DNA of 37,848 nt, from positions 1 through 37,848 of IMG/VR virus record IMGVR_UViG_3300031885_003729; one strand, 5' to 3'. The DNA is from a virus. The notes beneath the pieces were generated by a model. That model searched no databases, was not told the origin of the DNA, and saw only the letters and a list, made by a program, of their open reading frames with translations. Shown piece by piece: positions 1-7,616 of this stretch. The translations under genes were made by a program, and so were the position numbers. Numbering within the stretch: the stretch's first letter is position 1; the number at the start of each line of letters is the position of its first letter.

Positions 1-2
1 TT

Positions 3-1223
3 ACCGTCATGCAGTGGGTGGGGGGTAGCCCATCAGTGATTCAACTTGAAGGATGTCTGCACGAACCCCCACTGACAGGTGGAACAGCGGTACGATTTGG
101 TCTTTTGTCTGGGCATCAGATTCAAGACACGAATGGAAATCCGCTCCAATCTGATCAATATTGGCAAGGGGTATCCTCTAGTTCGTATCCGGCTTTAACG
201 TCATCTGGGCAAGAATCAAGATTGCGCAATATTCTTTTGAATTTTCCAACTATGACTGATAATGCGCATTACAGAAACAAAGATCACTATTTGGTTCAGT
301 ATGGGCCCGGACCTACTACATGGACAATTGACTCATTGGAGTTTGTAAGCACGACTCAGGTGCGACTTTGCTGTAATCCATCTGCGGGAAGTGCTCCTAG
401 TGGACAGACTATCTATGCAAAGGCCTATGCAGGGCATACAATTCTCGATCAATACGGGAATCCCATTAAAGAAGTAATTAGGTCGTTCACTTGTGCAGCA
501 TTTCCAGCTCCTTCTTCTGCGGGACAAAATGATCTATTACGCCAAATTGTGTTGAATTACCCGGTAGCGATGAATGGAAATACTGATTTTGGCGAACCAA
601 CTCACTATACAGTGAAGTATGGTCTTACAACTTGGCCAATCGTATCTACTTCGTACAACCCGACTCCGCCTATCCAGCAGATTACTCTTACTTGTTCTGA
701 TATTACTGACCCTGAGGGTCTACAAGTCAATGTAACGGCTCTTGCCGGGCATGGGATTCTTGATACAAACGATAATCCAATTCTTGAAGTCATACGATCC
801 TTTACTTGTGGCACCTTCCCGGCTGCGTCTGTTCTTGGCTATGATTTTGATGAAGATTTTTGGTCAGTAACATTTACACACGAGATGAGTACAACGTATC
901 TAGAAAATCCTGCATACTATAGTATGAAATACACAGTTACGTATGCCGATTCCCATGCCGATAAAGAAATTACGATACCAATTATTGCAGTAGTAGCTGT
1001 ACCAGGAAATACTATTGTAAAAATCTATCCTGATTTAGATCCGTATGTAGAGTTTTATGAGGTACAACACCATGCTGGGGAAACATGTTCTCACGGGACA
1101 ACGCATGGAAATATTACTTTTTATTACTGTGACGTTTATGTAAATGCCGCCATTCTCGACACACATGGCAATTCGTTGCGGAATAGGTCGTTGCATGTTA
1201 ATGGGCCTTATTATAATCCATGA
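3..1223 (+). CDS. Ig-like repeat structural protein, 3' part (5' end outside window)
   Basis: The reading frame is already open at base 3, so the first ATG (base 9) is probably internal and the protein is truncated by the window edge. About 405 residues are visible, built from degenerate units of roughly 110-120 residues. Each unit contains a segment like AGHxILDxxGNPI followed, in two units, by EVIRSFTC. The pattern 'I-D-x-x-G/D-N-P/S' near the end of a beta-rich unit resembles bacterial SbsA/Big_5 Ig-like domains, common in surface, tail-fibre and adhesin proteins. No catalytic motif was seen. The role as a tail or virion surface protein is inferred from the repeats and phage context. Its DNA is visibly more AT-rich than the following genes. 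The stop overlaps the next start by 4 bases (ATGA), which suggests co-translation. Confidence 0.7.
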   Translation, partial: TVMQWVGGSPSVIQLEGCLHEPPLTGGTAVRFGLLSGHQIQDTNGNPLQSDQYWQGVSSSSYPALTSSGQESRLRNILLNFPTMTDNAHYRNKDHYLVQYGPGPTTWTIDSLEFVSTTQVRLCCNPSAGSAPSGQTIYAKAYAGHTILDQYGNPIKEVIRSFTCAAFPAPSSAGQNDLLRQIVLNYPVAMNGNTDFGEPTHYTVKYGLTTWPIVSTSYNPTPPIQQITLTCSDITDPEGLQVNVTALAGHGILDTNDNPILEVIRSFTCGTFPAASVLGYDFDEDFWSVTFTHEMSTTYLENPAYYSMKYTVTYADSHADKEITIPIIAVVAVPGNTIVKIYPDLDPYVEFYEVQHHAGETCSHGTTHGNITFYYCDVYVNAAILDTHGNSLRNRSLHVNGPYYNP

Positions 1224-1591
1224 TCACATTTTTGAAAAAATCCTGGCTCTGGTTCCTTGCCGCCCTCTCTGGGCTTCTTCTGATCTTTCTCTATCGAAAA
1301 GCTTCGGCACTGCGAAACGAGCTCAAGCTCCTGCAGGCCGTTGAGCTCAAACGCCGAACTCAGCTCGAAGAGGCCCAAGCTTTGGCTCGGGTGGAAGATG
1401 ACCAAAAGAGAATCACCCAGCTAAAAGTCGAACTGTCTTATTTGCGGAGCTCGATCCGGGAACGGGACGAGAAGCTCGTGCTGATTGAGCAGGACGTAAA
1501 AGAACAGACCGATCAGGTTCTGAAGGCCAAGAGCTTCGCGGAGCTCGAGCGTCTCTTGAATTCTTCTCGAGAAGAGGCCCAGAAGAAATGA
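1220..1591 (+). CDS. Small membrane-anchored coiled-coil protein (possible lysis/spanin-like)
   Basis: 123 residues. Residues 8-26 form one hydrophobic segment (WLWFLAALSGLLLIFLY) preceded by two lysines, followed by a long charged heptad-like helix (about 30-118) rich in E, K, R, Q and L. This is an N-in single-pass anchor with a coiled-coil ectodomain. Inner-membrane spanins (Rz) have this architecture and size, but so do other phage membrane proteins. The gene shares ATGA overlaps with both neighbours, placing it in a tight three-gene unit. There are no Cys residues or enzymatic motifs. The spanin assignment is inference only, because no endolysin or holin is visible in the window. Confidence 0.6.
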   Translation: MITFLKKSWLWFLAALSGLLLIFLYRKASALRNELKLLQAVELKRRTQLEEAQALARVEDDQKRITQLKVELSYLRSSIRERDEKLVLIEQDVKEQTDQVLKAKSFAELERLLNSSREEAQKK

Positions 1592-2034
1592 GAACGATTG
1601 CACTTGTTCTTCTGTTTCTGTTTATCCCTCGGGTTCTGGGAGCTCAGGAACTTATGCTTCCTCGCTGGGAGGTAAAAAAAATAGAGGGCGTCGAGTACGC
1701 TTGCTATGGTTTCGAAAACGTGAAGATCCTTGTTCAGATCGATCTAGAACTTCGGTATCGTGGGAAGAAACTTGTTGCTTGTGAAACAGATAAGACCGCT
1801 TTGCTCGATTCTCTGGGTCGATTGGTGGATGCTTCGAACGAGCAGGCTAGCTCCACTAAAACGCTACAGGATTTACTTGGTAAAAAAAATCTCGAAATCG
1901 TCAATCTTGAAAAGCAGAATACTGACCTTTCGAAAAAGACGATTCGAAATAACTTGTCCTGGATCATTAGCTCTGGTCTAATGATTGCTGTTGTAGCCTT
2001 CACGTCAGGTTGGCTGCTTCGTGCCAAGGGCTAG
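1588..2034 (+). CDS. Exported coiled-coil protein with C-terminal membrane anchor
   Basis: 148 residues. The N-terminus looks like a signal peptide (hydrophobic residues 3-16, likely cleavage after VLG at about residue 19), but there is no lipobox cysteine. A helical, charged middle (about 70-120) is followed by a second hydrophobic segment at about 123-143 ending in a basic tail, LLRAKG. The start overlaps the upstream stop as ATGA. Paired with the preceding coiled-coil gene it could form a membrane-spanning complex. The lack of a lipobox argues against a classical outer-membrane spanin (Rz1). A unimolecular spanin-like arrangement (exported N-terminus, C-terminal anchor) is possible but also normally has a lipobox. 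Function unassigned. A strong hairpin follows the stop. Confidence 0.6.
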   Translation: MRTIALVLLFLFIPRVLGAQELMLPRWEVKKIEGVEYACYGFENVKILVQIDLELRYRGKKLVACETDKTALLDSLGRLVDASNEQASSTKTLQDLLGKKNLEIVNLEKQNTDLSKKTIRNNLSWIISSGLMIAVVAFTSGWLLRAKG

Positions 2035-2037
2035 AGA

Positions 2038-2076
2038 AAGGGAAGTGCCCGGTTGCGACCACCGGGCACTTCCCTT
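2038..2076. terminator. Hairpin terminator between convergent genes
   Basis: A perfect 13-bp stem (2040-2052 with 2062-2074), extendable by two A-T pairs, encloses a 9-nt loop. It lies 3 bases after the stop of the upstream plus-strand gene and just beyond the end of the converging minus-strand gene. There is no long T run on either side, so it is either a weakly T-tailed bidirectional terminator or an mRNA 3'-end stabiliser. Confidence 0.75.
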
Positions 2077-2083
2077 GGGCCCA

Positions 2084-2329
2084 CTAGGAAACTACTTCAG
2101 CCGTTACCGGAATCCGCTGTTCAAGTTCTTCAAGTCGCTGCTCGATGCGCTCCCAGGCGCGTTTAGCAGCGATGCTTTGTCGAAACTCGTCCAGCGGTCC
2201 TTTCCACGAATCCGAAATAGGTTCCACCTCCTTGAGCCATAGAGGCACTCTGCTAGTCTTCTCTGTGAAGCAACCATTGACTGTTTTCTGCATGATGTAC
2301 GTCGCCAACCCAAGCAACAGCTTGTTCAC
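2084..2329 (-). CDS. Small hypothetical protein, helical C-terminus
   Basis: 81 residues from a GTG start. The start was chosen because a strong AAGGAGG sits 5 bases upstream. The first half holds a short hydrophobic stretch, MNKLLLGLATYIMQ. The second half, from about residue 50, is a charged amphipathic helix (RAWERIEQRLEELEQR) that looks like a short coiled coil. No family recognised. It is the last gene of the short minus-strand set starting at the RuvC-like gene and ends against the terminator hairpin at 2038-2076. Confidence 0.6.
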   Translation of the reverse strand: MNKLLLGLATYIMQKTVNGCFTEKTSRVPLWLKEVEPISDSWKGPLDEFRQSIAAKRAWERIEQRLEELEQRIPVTAEVVS

Positions 2330-2409
2330 GTTTCCTCCTTCAAGAGGGTTTGTTAGGGTTACAGGTTGACTGCAGATTTGATCAGGTCTCGATGATCAAT
2401 CGTTGTCGG

Positions 2410-2706
2410 TCAGTTTGGCTGCAAGAAGATCGTGGGCTTTCCACCGCCACCGCCGTAGCGGATGGCAAATTCTACCCAACGGACTTTATGTCCTTGGTAA
2501 TAAAAGGTCACACGGATCCCAGCACCGGATTCTTCTTCGTTTTCCGGATTCGATCGCCAATCGTAGAGAGGCGTGACATCTACAACGTCGTAAAGCTCAT
2601 TTCCAGTCGAATGCGGGTAGGTGCCGAATCCTTTGGTAAGGTAATAGTAAGCGAGGCGGATGAAGGGTTTTGTCAGTCCAAGACGGACTTCGGACGAAGT
2701 TTCCAT
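2410..2706 (-). CDS. Hypothetical protein
   Basis: 98 residues. The composition looks like a folded beta-rich protein (YDVVDVTPLYDWRS, IRVTFYYQGHKVRWVEF) with an acidic central turn and a run of five glycines near the C-terminus. There is no recognisable family motif. No clear Shine-Dalgarno lies before the ATG, so the start is uncertain; translation may be coupled to the preceding zinc-knuckle gene 21 bases upstream. An overlapping plus-strand reading frame was judged a shadow. Confidence 0.5.
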   Translation of the reverse strand: METSSEVRLGLTKPFIRLAYYYLTKGFGTYPHSTGNELYDVVDVTPLYDWRSNPENEEESGAGIRVTFYYQGHKVRWVEFAIRYGGGGGKPTIFLQPN

Positions 2707-2727
2707 GCTCTTTTACCACGTCTTTGT

Positions 2728-2925
2728 TTATTTTTCGGTCTTATCGATGTCAACGCAAGCGATAGCAAATGGCTTCCCGGCCTGATCGCGTGTCACGAGG
2801 ATCGAGATCCTACTTGAGCCCGATAAACATTCGGGACATATCCGTCCGATTTCCTCTTGATGCACGGCGACTTCGAGACCATCTTGCTCAAATAGCTGCT
2901 TGCACTTTACGCAGTTGAAGCTCAT
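2728..2925 (-). CDS. Small zinc-ribbon-like protein
   Basis: 65 residues with two Cys pairs: CVKC at residues 5-8 and CPEC at about 30-33. This spacing fits a single treble-clef or zinc-ribbon fold. The C-terminal half (ISILVTRDQAGKPFAIACVD) is beta-like. A GGAGG lies 6 bases before the ATG. It follows the RuvC-like gene by 12 bases in the same transcription unit. Zinc binding is inferred from the Cys spacing, and no partner or nucleic-acid target can be named. Confidence 0.65.
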   Translation of the reverse strand: MSFNCVKCKQLFEQDGLEVAVHQEEIGRICPECLSGSSRISILVTRDQAGKPFAIACVDIDKTEK

Positions 2926-2937
2926 GCCGTCCTCCGT

Positions 2938-3513
2938 TTATAGATTTATCGCAGGTTTTGGTATTCTAGTACAAGTTTTTTTCGGATTTTCAAGTTTGCG
3001 GATTACTTCTAGTTCTGATCGGTAGGGCGAACTTCGCAGCATTGAAGTTCGTCCCAACAGAGCGCATGCGGTGGCATCCGCGGCGTCAAGGCTCTTGATG
3101 GTCCAGCCGTAGTGGGCTTGGATTGCCTTACGGACTTCGTCCTTACTTGCATCTCCTTTTCCTGCGGTGAATTGCTTTACCCGGGTTGGGGGGACAATGA
3201 GCGTTCGAATATTTCGATCATAGAGCCCGAGTTTGATGATCCCGGCGTATTCTCCGATCTTGAAGGCCTTGTTCTGGGATCCGTAGGAGTACCCTTCGAT
3301 GATCGCGAGGGTCGGCTGGAAGGCGTCTATTTTTTCGAATAGGGCATCGCGGAGGCATTGGAGTTTTGCCATCCCTTGTAAGTCGTGGGGACGGATAGTG
3401 AAAGCGTCACAGGTTGTTTCGGTGAGAAGACACACGCCCGTACAGGTACGTGATAGGTCGAGCCCCACCACCCGAATCACGGGCTTGCTTTGATTTTCCT
3501 CTTGTCCTATCAT
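2938..3513 (-). CDS. RuvC-like Holliday junction resolvase
   Basis: 191 residues with the RNase H-fold resolvase pattern: first acidic strand VVGLDLS (D19), second acidic site LAIIEGYSYG (E73), a basic TRVKQFTAGKGDASK segment (about 110-124) typical of RuvC, and the terminal acidic pair in SLDAADATACALL (D143, D146). RuvC-family enzymes are metal-dependent nucleases that resolve four-way junctions. In phages they debranch DNA before packaging. The ATG lacks a good Shine-Dalgarno and sits only 4 bases from the predicted transcription start of the promoter at 3524-3552. It heads the short operon running down to 2084. Confidence 0.88.
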   Translation of the reverse strand: MIGQEENQSKPVIRVVGLDLSRTCTGVCLLTETTCDAFTIRPHDLQGMAKLQCLRDALFEKIDAFQPTLAIIEGYSYGSQNKAFKIGEYAGIIKLGLYDRNIRTLIVPPTRVKQFTAGKGDASKDEVRKAIQAHYGWTIKSLDAADATACALLGRTSMLRSSPYRSELEVIRKLENPKKTCTRIPKPAINL

Positions 3514-3518
3514 ATCTT
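3490..3518 (+). promoter_or_regulatory. Sigma70-like promoter for the 3568 gene
   Basis: TTGATT at 3490-3495, 17-bp spacer, TATCTT at 3513-3518. The predicted start near 3525 would give a leader of about 43 nt to the ATG at 3568. It overlaps the first codons of the divergent RuvC-like gene and abuts that gene's own promoter. Confidence 0.4.
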
Positions 3519-3523
3519 AGACG

Positions 3524-3552
3524 AGTATAGCGAGTCTGGACACGTCCGACAA
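3524..3552 (-). promoter_or_regulatory. Sigma70-like promoter for the RuvC operon
   Basis: Read on the minus strand: TTGTCG (3552-3547), a 17-bp spacer, then TATACT (3529-3524). The predicted start is the A at 3517, giving only a 4-nt leader before the ATG at 3513. Found by eye from consensus, not tested. Confidence 0.5.
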
Positions 3553-3567
3553 GATGAAAGGGACCCC

Positions 3568-4005
3568 ATGTCGACTTCGATCCACCTAGTTCAGGAACGC
3601 GATCTGACCGATCCCGAAGATCCCGAAGGGTTCGATTACAAGCTGACGACCACTTTCTTCTATCCGGGCACTCCGCCCTACCCAGATCCGGATCCGCTGC
3701 CGGCCTTCAAGAAAGAGTTGATCCTCATTTGGAAGAAGACAGCGGACGAAGAAGACGACGAGTACAAGCACATCTGCACGGTCGGGGACATCAATCGGTA
3801 CGGGATCGATCGAGAAACAACTGAGGTCGGTTTTTATTATCGGGTCAGTTCGTGGGTCACCTACTTCACCAACTTGGAAGATCTGACCGCTGCAGCGGAT
3901 GTCCAACAGGAAAAGACCCAGTTCGTAGTCACTGATTGGGAGAACTACGTGGGCACGGATCCATTCCCCAAGACCATCTACAACGGTGACATCAGCCAGT
4001 CGTAA
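3568..4005 (+). CDS. Probable phage structural protein (hypothetical)
   Basis: 145 residues from the internal ATG (MSTSIHLVQERD). This start was chosen because AAAGGGA lies just upstream and it clears the divergent RuvC-like gene; a longer frame back to 3490 would overlap that gene. The protein is acidic, with proline/aspartate-rich segments (PPYPDPDPLP) and aromatic beta-like stretches (VGFYYRVSSWVTYF). It sits 12 bases before a large probable virion gene on the same strand. No domain recognised; the structural role rests on neighbourhood only. Confidence 0.6.
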   Translation: MSTSIHLVQERDLTDPEDPEGFDYKLTTTFFYPGTPPYPDPDPLPAFKKELILIWKKTADEEDDEYKHICTVGDINRYGIDRETTEVGFYYRVSSWVTYFTNLEDLTAAADVQQEKTQFVVTDWENYVGTDPFPKTIYNGDISQS

Positions 4006-4017
4006 CCGAGGTCCCGA

Positions 4018-5334
4018 ATGGCGAACATCCAAATTAACGAAGTACGTACCGTCAAGTACGTCGGTGGCGTGCAGACGTTCGAGATCTTTGTTACTTGCAC
4101 GGGCAAGGGGGACCTTCCGCACACAGGGATCTTCGTCCACAAGATTCTCGATAGCCGGAACTCTCTGGACGATGAATTCCAGAGGGTCGCGAACGTCGCG
4201 GACATCACGACCTACGAGGCTGATCGGGATGAGGCCAATCGGTTGCATGCGGAGTACTGGCTCTCGTCAACGGTGACGCTGGCCTATACCGAGATTGAAG
4301 TCGCCGATCAGGCTGTGCGGATCCTCTCTGATCGGGTCAACACGCTGGCTACGGACTGGGAGACTTACCAGGCATCGTTTGATACCCACGAAGAGTATCC
4401 TGGTGGGCGAGACTATACTTTCCCGACTGGGGACCCGACGTACATCGAAGAGGTCAAAGCTGACTATGTAACTGCAGTGGCTGCATATGACACGGCAGTG
4501 ACTGATCTCGCTACAGCGACAGAAGATTACACTGACGCGACGACTGCGTTGTCCTCGGCCAACTCCGAGCTCTCGAACTGGACCGCGCAGTATAATCTGA
4601 TTCATGGCGGGGGCGGTGAAGCGGGTATCTATAACCAGTTTTCGTTTGCGAATACGAAATTCGACGGCCTTTACGATGATGGGAGCAATATCGTCTCGTC
4701 GATCAATACGTTCCTGTCGGCGCTTGATCAAATCATTCTTGCTCCCAACAGTGGTAGCTATTTGGTCCGATTGACGATGAATTCGGCTGAGGCGTATACG
4801 TCTCCTGGACCAAGTTCAATTGGAAAAACGGTGACCTCTTCTGGTGGGGCAACAGGTGTGCTCCATTACTATCAGGATTCAACCAAGGAGTGGTGGGTCA
4901 CTAACGAGGTCGGGACCTTTTCGGCAAACCAGACGGTTTTGGTTCCTCCTGTGCCTGGGTCGGTGGGGGCCGGTACAATCCAGACCGTGAGCAAGTTCAC
5001 ACCGGTTCCCTACTACTCGATCTACGAAGCGCTCAAGGCCGCCAAAGTGTCGTTTGTTGGGATATTGAATGAGGCCGAGATCGCGAGCGGCCAGATCGCG
5101 AGTGGGTTGGCTTACTGCGATGGGGTGTCGATAGCCACCCAATCAATCATTCAAGGCGAGAAGGAACCTGCACGGGATGCCGCGCAAGTCGAGGTCAATG
5201 AAAAGAAAAAGATTCAACTGGACGCGACAGCCGCGGTGAATGTGGCTTACGATGCTGTGATCACTGCTTATGATACAGTGAAAGAGGTGTGCCCGGATTG
5301 GAGTCCGGACCCACCTCTCCCTGCCCAACCCTAA
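4018..5334 (+). CDS. Large Thr/Ala-rich phage protein, probable virion component
   Basis: 438 residues. A beta-like N-terminal domain (about 1-60) is followed by long alanine/threonine-rich helical stretches (about 90-185, e.g. YDTAVTDLATATEDYTDATT). A Gly/Ser-rich beta section (about 235-330) comes next, then another helical stretch (about 385-425) and a proline-rich end. Alternating coiled-coil and beta segments are typical of fibres, baseplate or head-decoration proteins. GAGG lies 6 bases upstream of the ATG. It abuts the converging minus-strand gene with 1 base between stops. No family recognised; virion role inferred. Confidence 0.6.
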   Translation: MANIQINEVRTVKYVGGVQTFEIFVTCTGKGDLPHTGIFVHKILDSRNSLDDEFQRVANVADITTYEADRDEANRLHAEYWLSSTVTLAYTEIEVADQAVRILSDRVNTLATDWETYQASFDTHEEYPGGRDYTFPTGDPTYIEEVKADYVTAVAAYDTAVTDLATATEDYTDATTALSSANSELSNWTAQYNLIHGGGGEAGIYNQFSFANTKFDGLYDDGSNIVSSINTFLSALDQIILAPNSGSYLVRLTMNSAEAYTSPGPSSIGKTVTSSGGATGVLHYYQDSTKEWWVTNEVGTFSANQTVLVPPVPGSVGAGTIQTVSKFTPVPYYSIYEALKAAKVSFVGILNEAEIASGQIASGLAYCDGVSIATQSIIQGEKEPARDAAQVEVNEKKKIQLDATAAVNVAYDAVITAYDTVKEVCPDWSPDPPLPAQP

Positions 5335-5335
5335 C

Positions 5336-6607
5336 CTACCAGTCGATCGTTGAGATCATCCTGGGCAATTTGTTGAACAACGTGGCGTAGCTGCGGACGA
5401 AGTTATCGCAGTTACGGCTGAAGAATGAGATCCTCAATCCGGCGGAATCCGCGCAGATGGAGTCAATCGCTGAGTACGGGGACCATCCGTCGCCGGTCTT
5501 GAACCGATGGTAACTACAGAGCTCTAGATAGGACCCAAGAGTTTCGTTCGTGATCTCGTGCTGGATGATATGGTCGGTATTACGAGTGTAGTGTCCCCGA
5601 TACCAGTAGCGGGCTTTTAGCCAAGTTTTGGCTACGTCGAAGTTGACATTGCAAAAATACCTTCCTCGTTTGGAATGGAATGTGGCTTGTTGAAAGTCCG
5701 CGGACAGTCCACGAAAGATCAGTAGGAATCCTTGAGAGAAAACCTCGTGACCACCCACGTTGATGAAGAACTTTAGATCTTCCAGACTGAGCCCACGTCG
5801 TTGGCAAACTGTGCGGACCTTGGACATCGCTCGCTCAAGAATGTCTTCTTTCGTGTGTGGACCTCCGCATCGAGAAATCGTCCAGCGCTTTGTGCAATAA
5901 TGGACAAAGTAGCACTCACCGCAATGCTCGAGCTTCTTTCTGGTCTTATGTCCTTCTTGAGCAGCCGCACTCGCTGCTTTTATCCTATGTTCTATGATAT
6001 CGGGCATGTTGATGTGCGCGACTCCGTAAGGGATACTGCGTCTTCGGCGATATTGCTCGATGTGAGTTGTAGGGACCCAGAACATGTCAGGTTGCCCTTG
6101 CACTGGCTTGGTTCGTCTGATTGCTCGCGATTCGTAACGATGATGATGGTGCTTGGGCAAATCGTCGTAACGAAGGAAGTTGGAGTCCGAGCTCTCTGAG
6201 GGCTTGAGTGTGGTGGTGAGCGATTTTGAGAAGCATGGCAAGCTGCCCAGGTGAAACTGGCAGGTTTGGCAACCGTTGAACTTTGACAGGCTAGGGCAGT
6301 TTTCTAGAATCTCGTTCCGGGTCAGGTATCTCTTTTCGTTTTGAAACCAGGTCTTTTTGAACTGCCAGTTGGCATTGCGCTCATCGTCGTAGTGCGGCCG
6401 GGAGGTCGCAATGACTAGCCCTTTGCTAGAGTAGTAGGTGAAGAATCGTCCTAATCCGTAAGAGGTAGCAAGTGGGATCAGCTGTGGGAGTTGTGCTTCA
6501 AAGTCGTGGATCCCGGAGAATCCGAGTCCCCGGAGCTCTGAGTTATCGTAGGATCGGTTGTCGTCAAGACGGATTTCCAGTGCTACTGGGAATACAAAGA
6601 TTGGCAT
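5336..6607 (-). CDS. Cys-rich protein downstream of the reverse transcriptase
   Basis: 423 residues with two Cys clusters: C104-x8-C113-x2-C116-x8-C125 and C229-x2-C232-x5-C238-x8-C247. The second (CGECYFVHYC) has the CX2CX5C spacing seen in zinc knuckles and in some Fe-S clusters. A native run of four histidines occurs at residues 153-156, next to a basic region (about 160-190). The start is supported by GGAGAAG just upstream and lies inside the end of the RT gene (44-base overlap), so the two are probably co-translated. No known family recognised. The N-terminus (IFVFPVALEI) weakly echoes the protein on the other side of the RT (VYFFPIELEP), hinting at shared ancestry, but this is a guess. 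Confidence 0.75.
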   Translation of the reverse strand: MPIFVFPVALEIRLDDNRSYDNSELRGLGFSGIHDFEAQLPQLIPLATSYGLGRFFTYYSSKGLVIATSRPHYDDERNANWQFKKTWFQNEKRYLTRNEILENCPSLSKFNGCQTCQFHLGSLPCFSKSLTTTLKPSESSDSNFLRYDDLPKHHHHRYESRAIRRTKPVQGQPDMFWVPTTHIEQYRRRRSIPYGVAHINMPDIIEHRIKAASAAAQEGHKTRKKLEHCGECYFVHYCTKRWTISRCGGPHTKEDILERAMSKVRTVCQRRGLSLEDLKFFINVGGHEVFSQGFLLIFRGLSADFQQATFHSKRGRYFCNVNFDVAKTWLKARYWYRGHYTRNTDHIIQHEITNETLGSYLELCSYHRFKTGDGWSPYSAIDSICADSAGLRISFFSRNCDNFVRSYATLFNKLPRMISTIDW

Positions 6608-7616
6608 CTTTCTTCTCCAGAGATGCGTCGGCAGCCTCGTACAGCCGAAGAAGCTTGGTTGCCTTGATCGGGTTGATCTGTTTGAAGTAGTTGATCTTGC
6701 CGAAGAGTTTGGTCATAAGAGCAGGTAGGGTGATGGGTTGACCTTCGGCGTGATAAGGGAAATCTTCCCCGTAGCACAGGACGTCGTGTAGAATTCCGCG
6801 AACTCGCAGGTACTCTTCGATGGGGATGTTGGTCTTTTCGTTGACCACCATTCCAAGAACTTTCTGCCTCTGGAAGTAATGTTCCCGGTGGGTTTTTTTG
6901 TAGTGAACTTTGAATCCAGCGCTCTGTACGATTCTGGTCACCAGTCCAATAATCTTTCTGGTCGTCTCTTGGGTTTGTACTTCGGGGTGACTGATGTCGA
7001 GGTCGTCAGAGTACCGGGTGTAGACCCAGTTGGGGTCGAGATCGCTGAGTTCGGCGAGTATCTCTCGATCGAACCGATAGTCGGCGATGACATTGGCAAT
7101 GTATCCGGAGCTGGACGCGCCCTGTGGGACGTAGTTCTCGTACGTCAGCAATGCGGCGAGCAGCCCGGAGACCTGCTGGTTGTAGCCGATTTCGTGAAAG
7201 TAGTTGCGGATCATCGATTGTTTCACGCTGGGAAAGAAGTCTTTGAGGTCCATGCTGATGATGATCTTTCTTCCAACGTGCTGGGCAGCGGTGAAGGAAC
7301 ACGCGCGTCCGGGGACATAGGCGCCGATATGAGAGCCCATCGGTATTTTCTCAAGAATATTGAGAAGAATCGATCTCTGGGCGAACTTCATACGATTTTT
7401 GGGGCACTGGATATGGCGCCACTTACCGTTAGGTTTGGGGATCCGAAAGATCCGGTATTGCTCGTTCCGGGATCGGACTAACCACCACATCGCCCAATTG
7501 TTCATCCCCAGGTGGTACGAGAGCGTCGTGTCGTCGATTGCTAGCGGCAGTTCCGGGTACCTCAAGCGCGTCTGAAACTCCAGCGCACTCAGTCGACTCT
7601 GATAGTAGGTAGTCAT
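6564..7616 (-). CDS. Retron-like reverse transcriptase
   Basis: 350 residues from the ATG at 7616, preferred over an ATG at 7643 because GAAGGAGA lies 7 bases upstream. RT blocks in order: RIFRIPKPNGKWRHI (about 55-69), GSHIGAYVPGRA, motif A SMDLKDFFPS (D123), motif B VPQGASSSGYIAN (163-175), motif C RYSDDLDIS (D204, D205), then QRQKVLGMVVN (249-259). The retron-diagnostic signatures are present in altered form: NAxxH appears as AAQH preceded by T (109-113), and VTG as VLG (253-255). All catalytic aspartates are intact. There is no maturase or endonuclease domain. Retron RTs make short DNA on a structured RNA usually encoded just upstream; here that space is protein-coding. It is the fourth gene of a tight minus-strand row. 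Confidence 0.92.
   Translation of the reverse strand: MTTYYQSRLSALEFQTRLRYPELPLAIDDTTLSYHLGMNNWAMWWLVRSRNEQYRIFRIPKPNGKWRHIQCPKNRMKFAQRSILLNILEKIPMGSHIGAYVPGRACSFTAAQHVGRKIIISMDLKDFFPSVKQSMIRNYFHEIGYNQQVSGLLAALLTYENYVPQGASSSGYIANVIADYRFDREILAELSDLDPNWVYTRYSDDLDISHPEVQTQETTRKIIGLVTRIVQSAGFKVHYKKTHREHYFQRQKVLGMVVNEKTNIPIEEYLRVRGILHDVLCYGEDFPYHAEGQPITLPALMTKLFGKINYFKQINPIKATKLLRLYEAADASLEKKDANLCIPSSTGNPS

Noticed and set aside
1220-2034. Firm spanin (Rz/Rz1) call for the two coiled-coil membrane genes
   Set aside because: The second protein lacks a lipobox cysteine and has a C-terminal anchor; no endolysin or holin is visible.
2350-2817. 155-residue plus-strand frame
   Set aside because: Lies opposite two minus-strand genes; at least one has a strong ribosome site and a clear CxxC/CxxC motif. 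The frame has no recognisable features.
3586-4248. 220-residue minus-strand frame
   Set aside because: Spans two plus-strand genes with good ribosome sites and crosses their boundary; no motif.
6879-7481. 200-residue plus-strand frame
   Set aside because: Antisense to the core RT motifs, which are unambiguous on the minus strand; its sequence has no family features.
6564-7616. Diversity-generating retroelement interpretation of the RT
   Set aside because: The motif C and region X/Y pattern is retron-like, and no TR/VR repeat pair or Avd-like gene was seen nearby. A full repeat search could overturn this.
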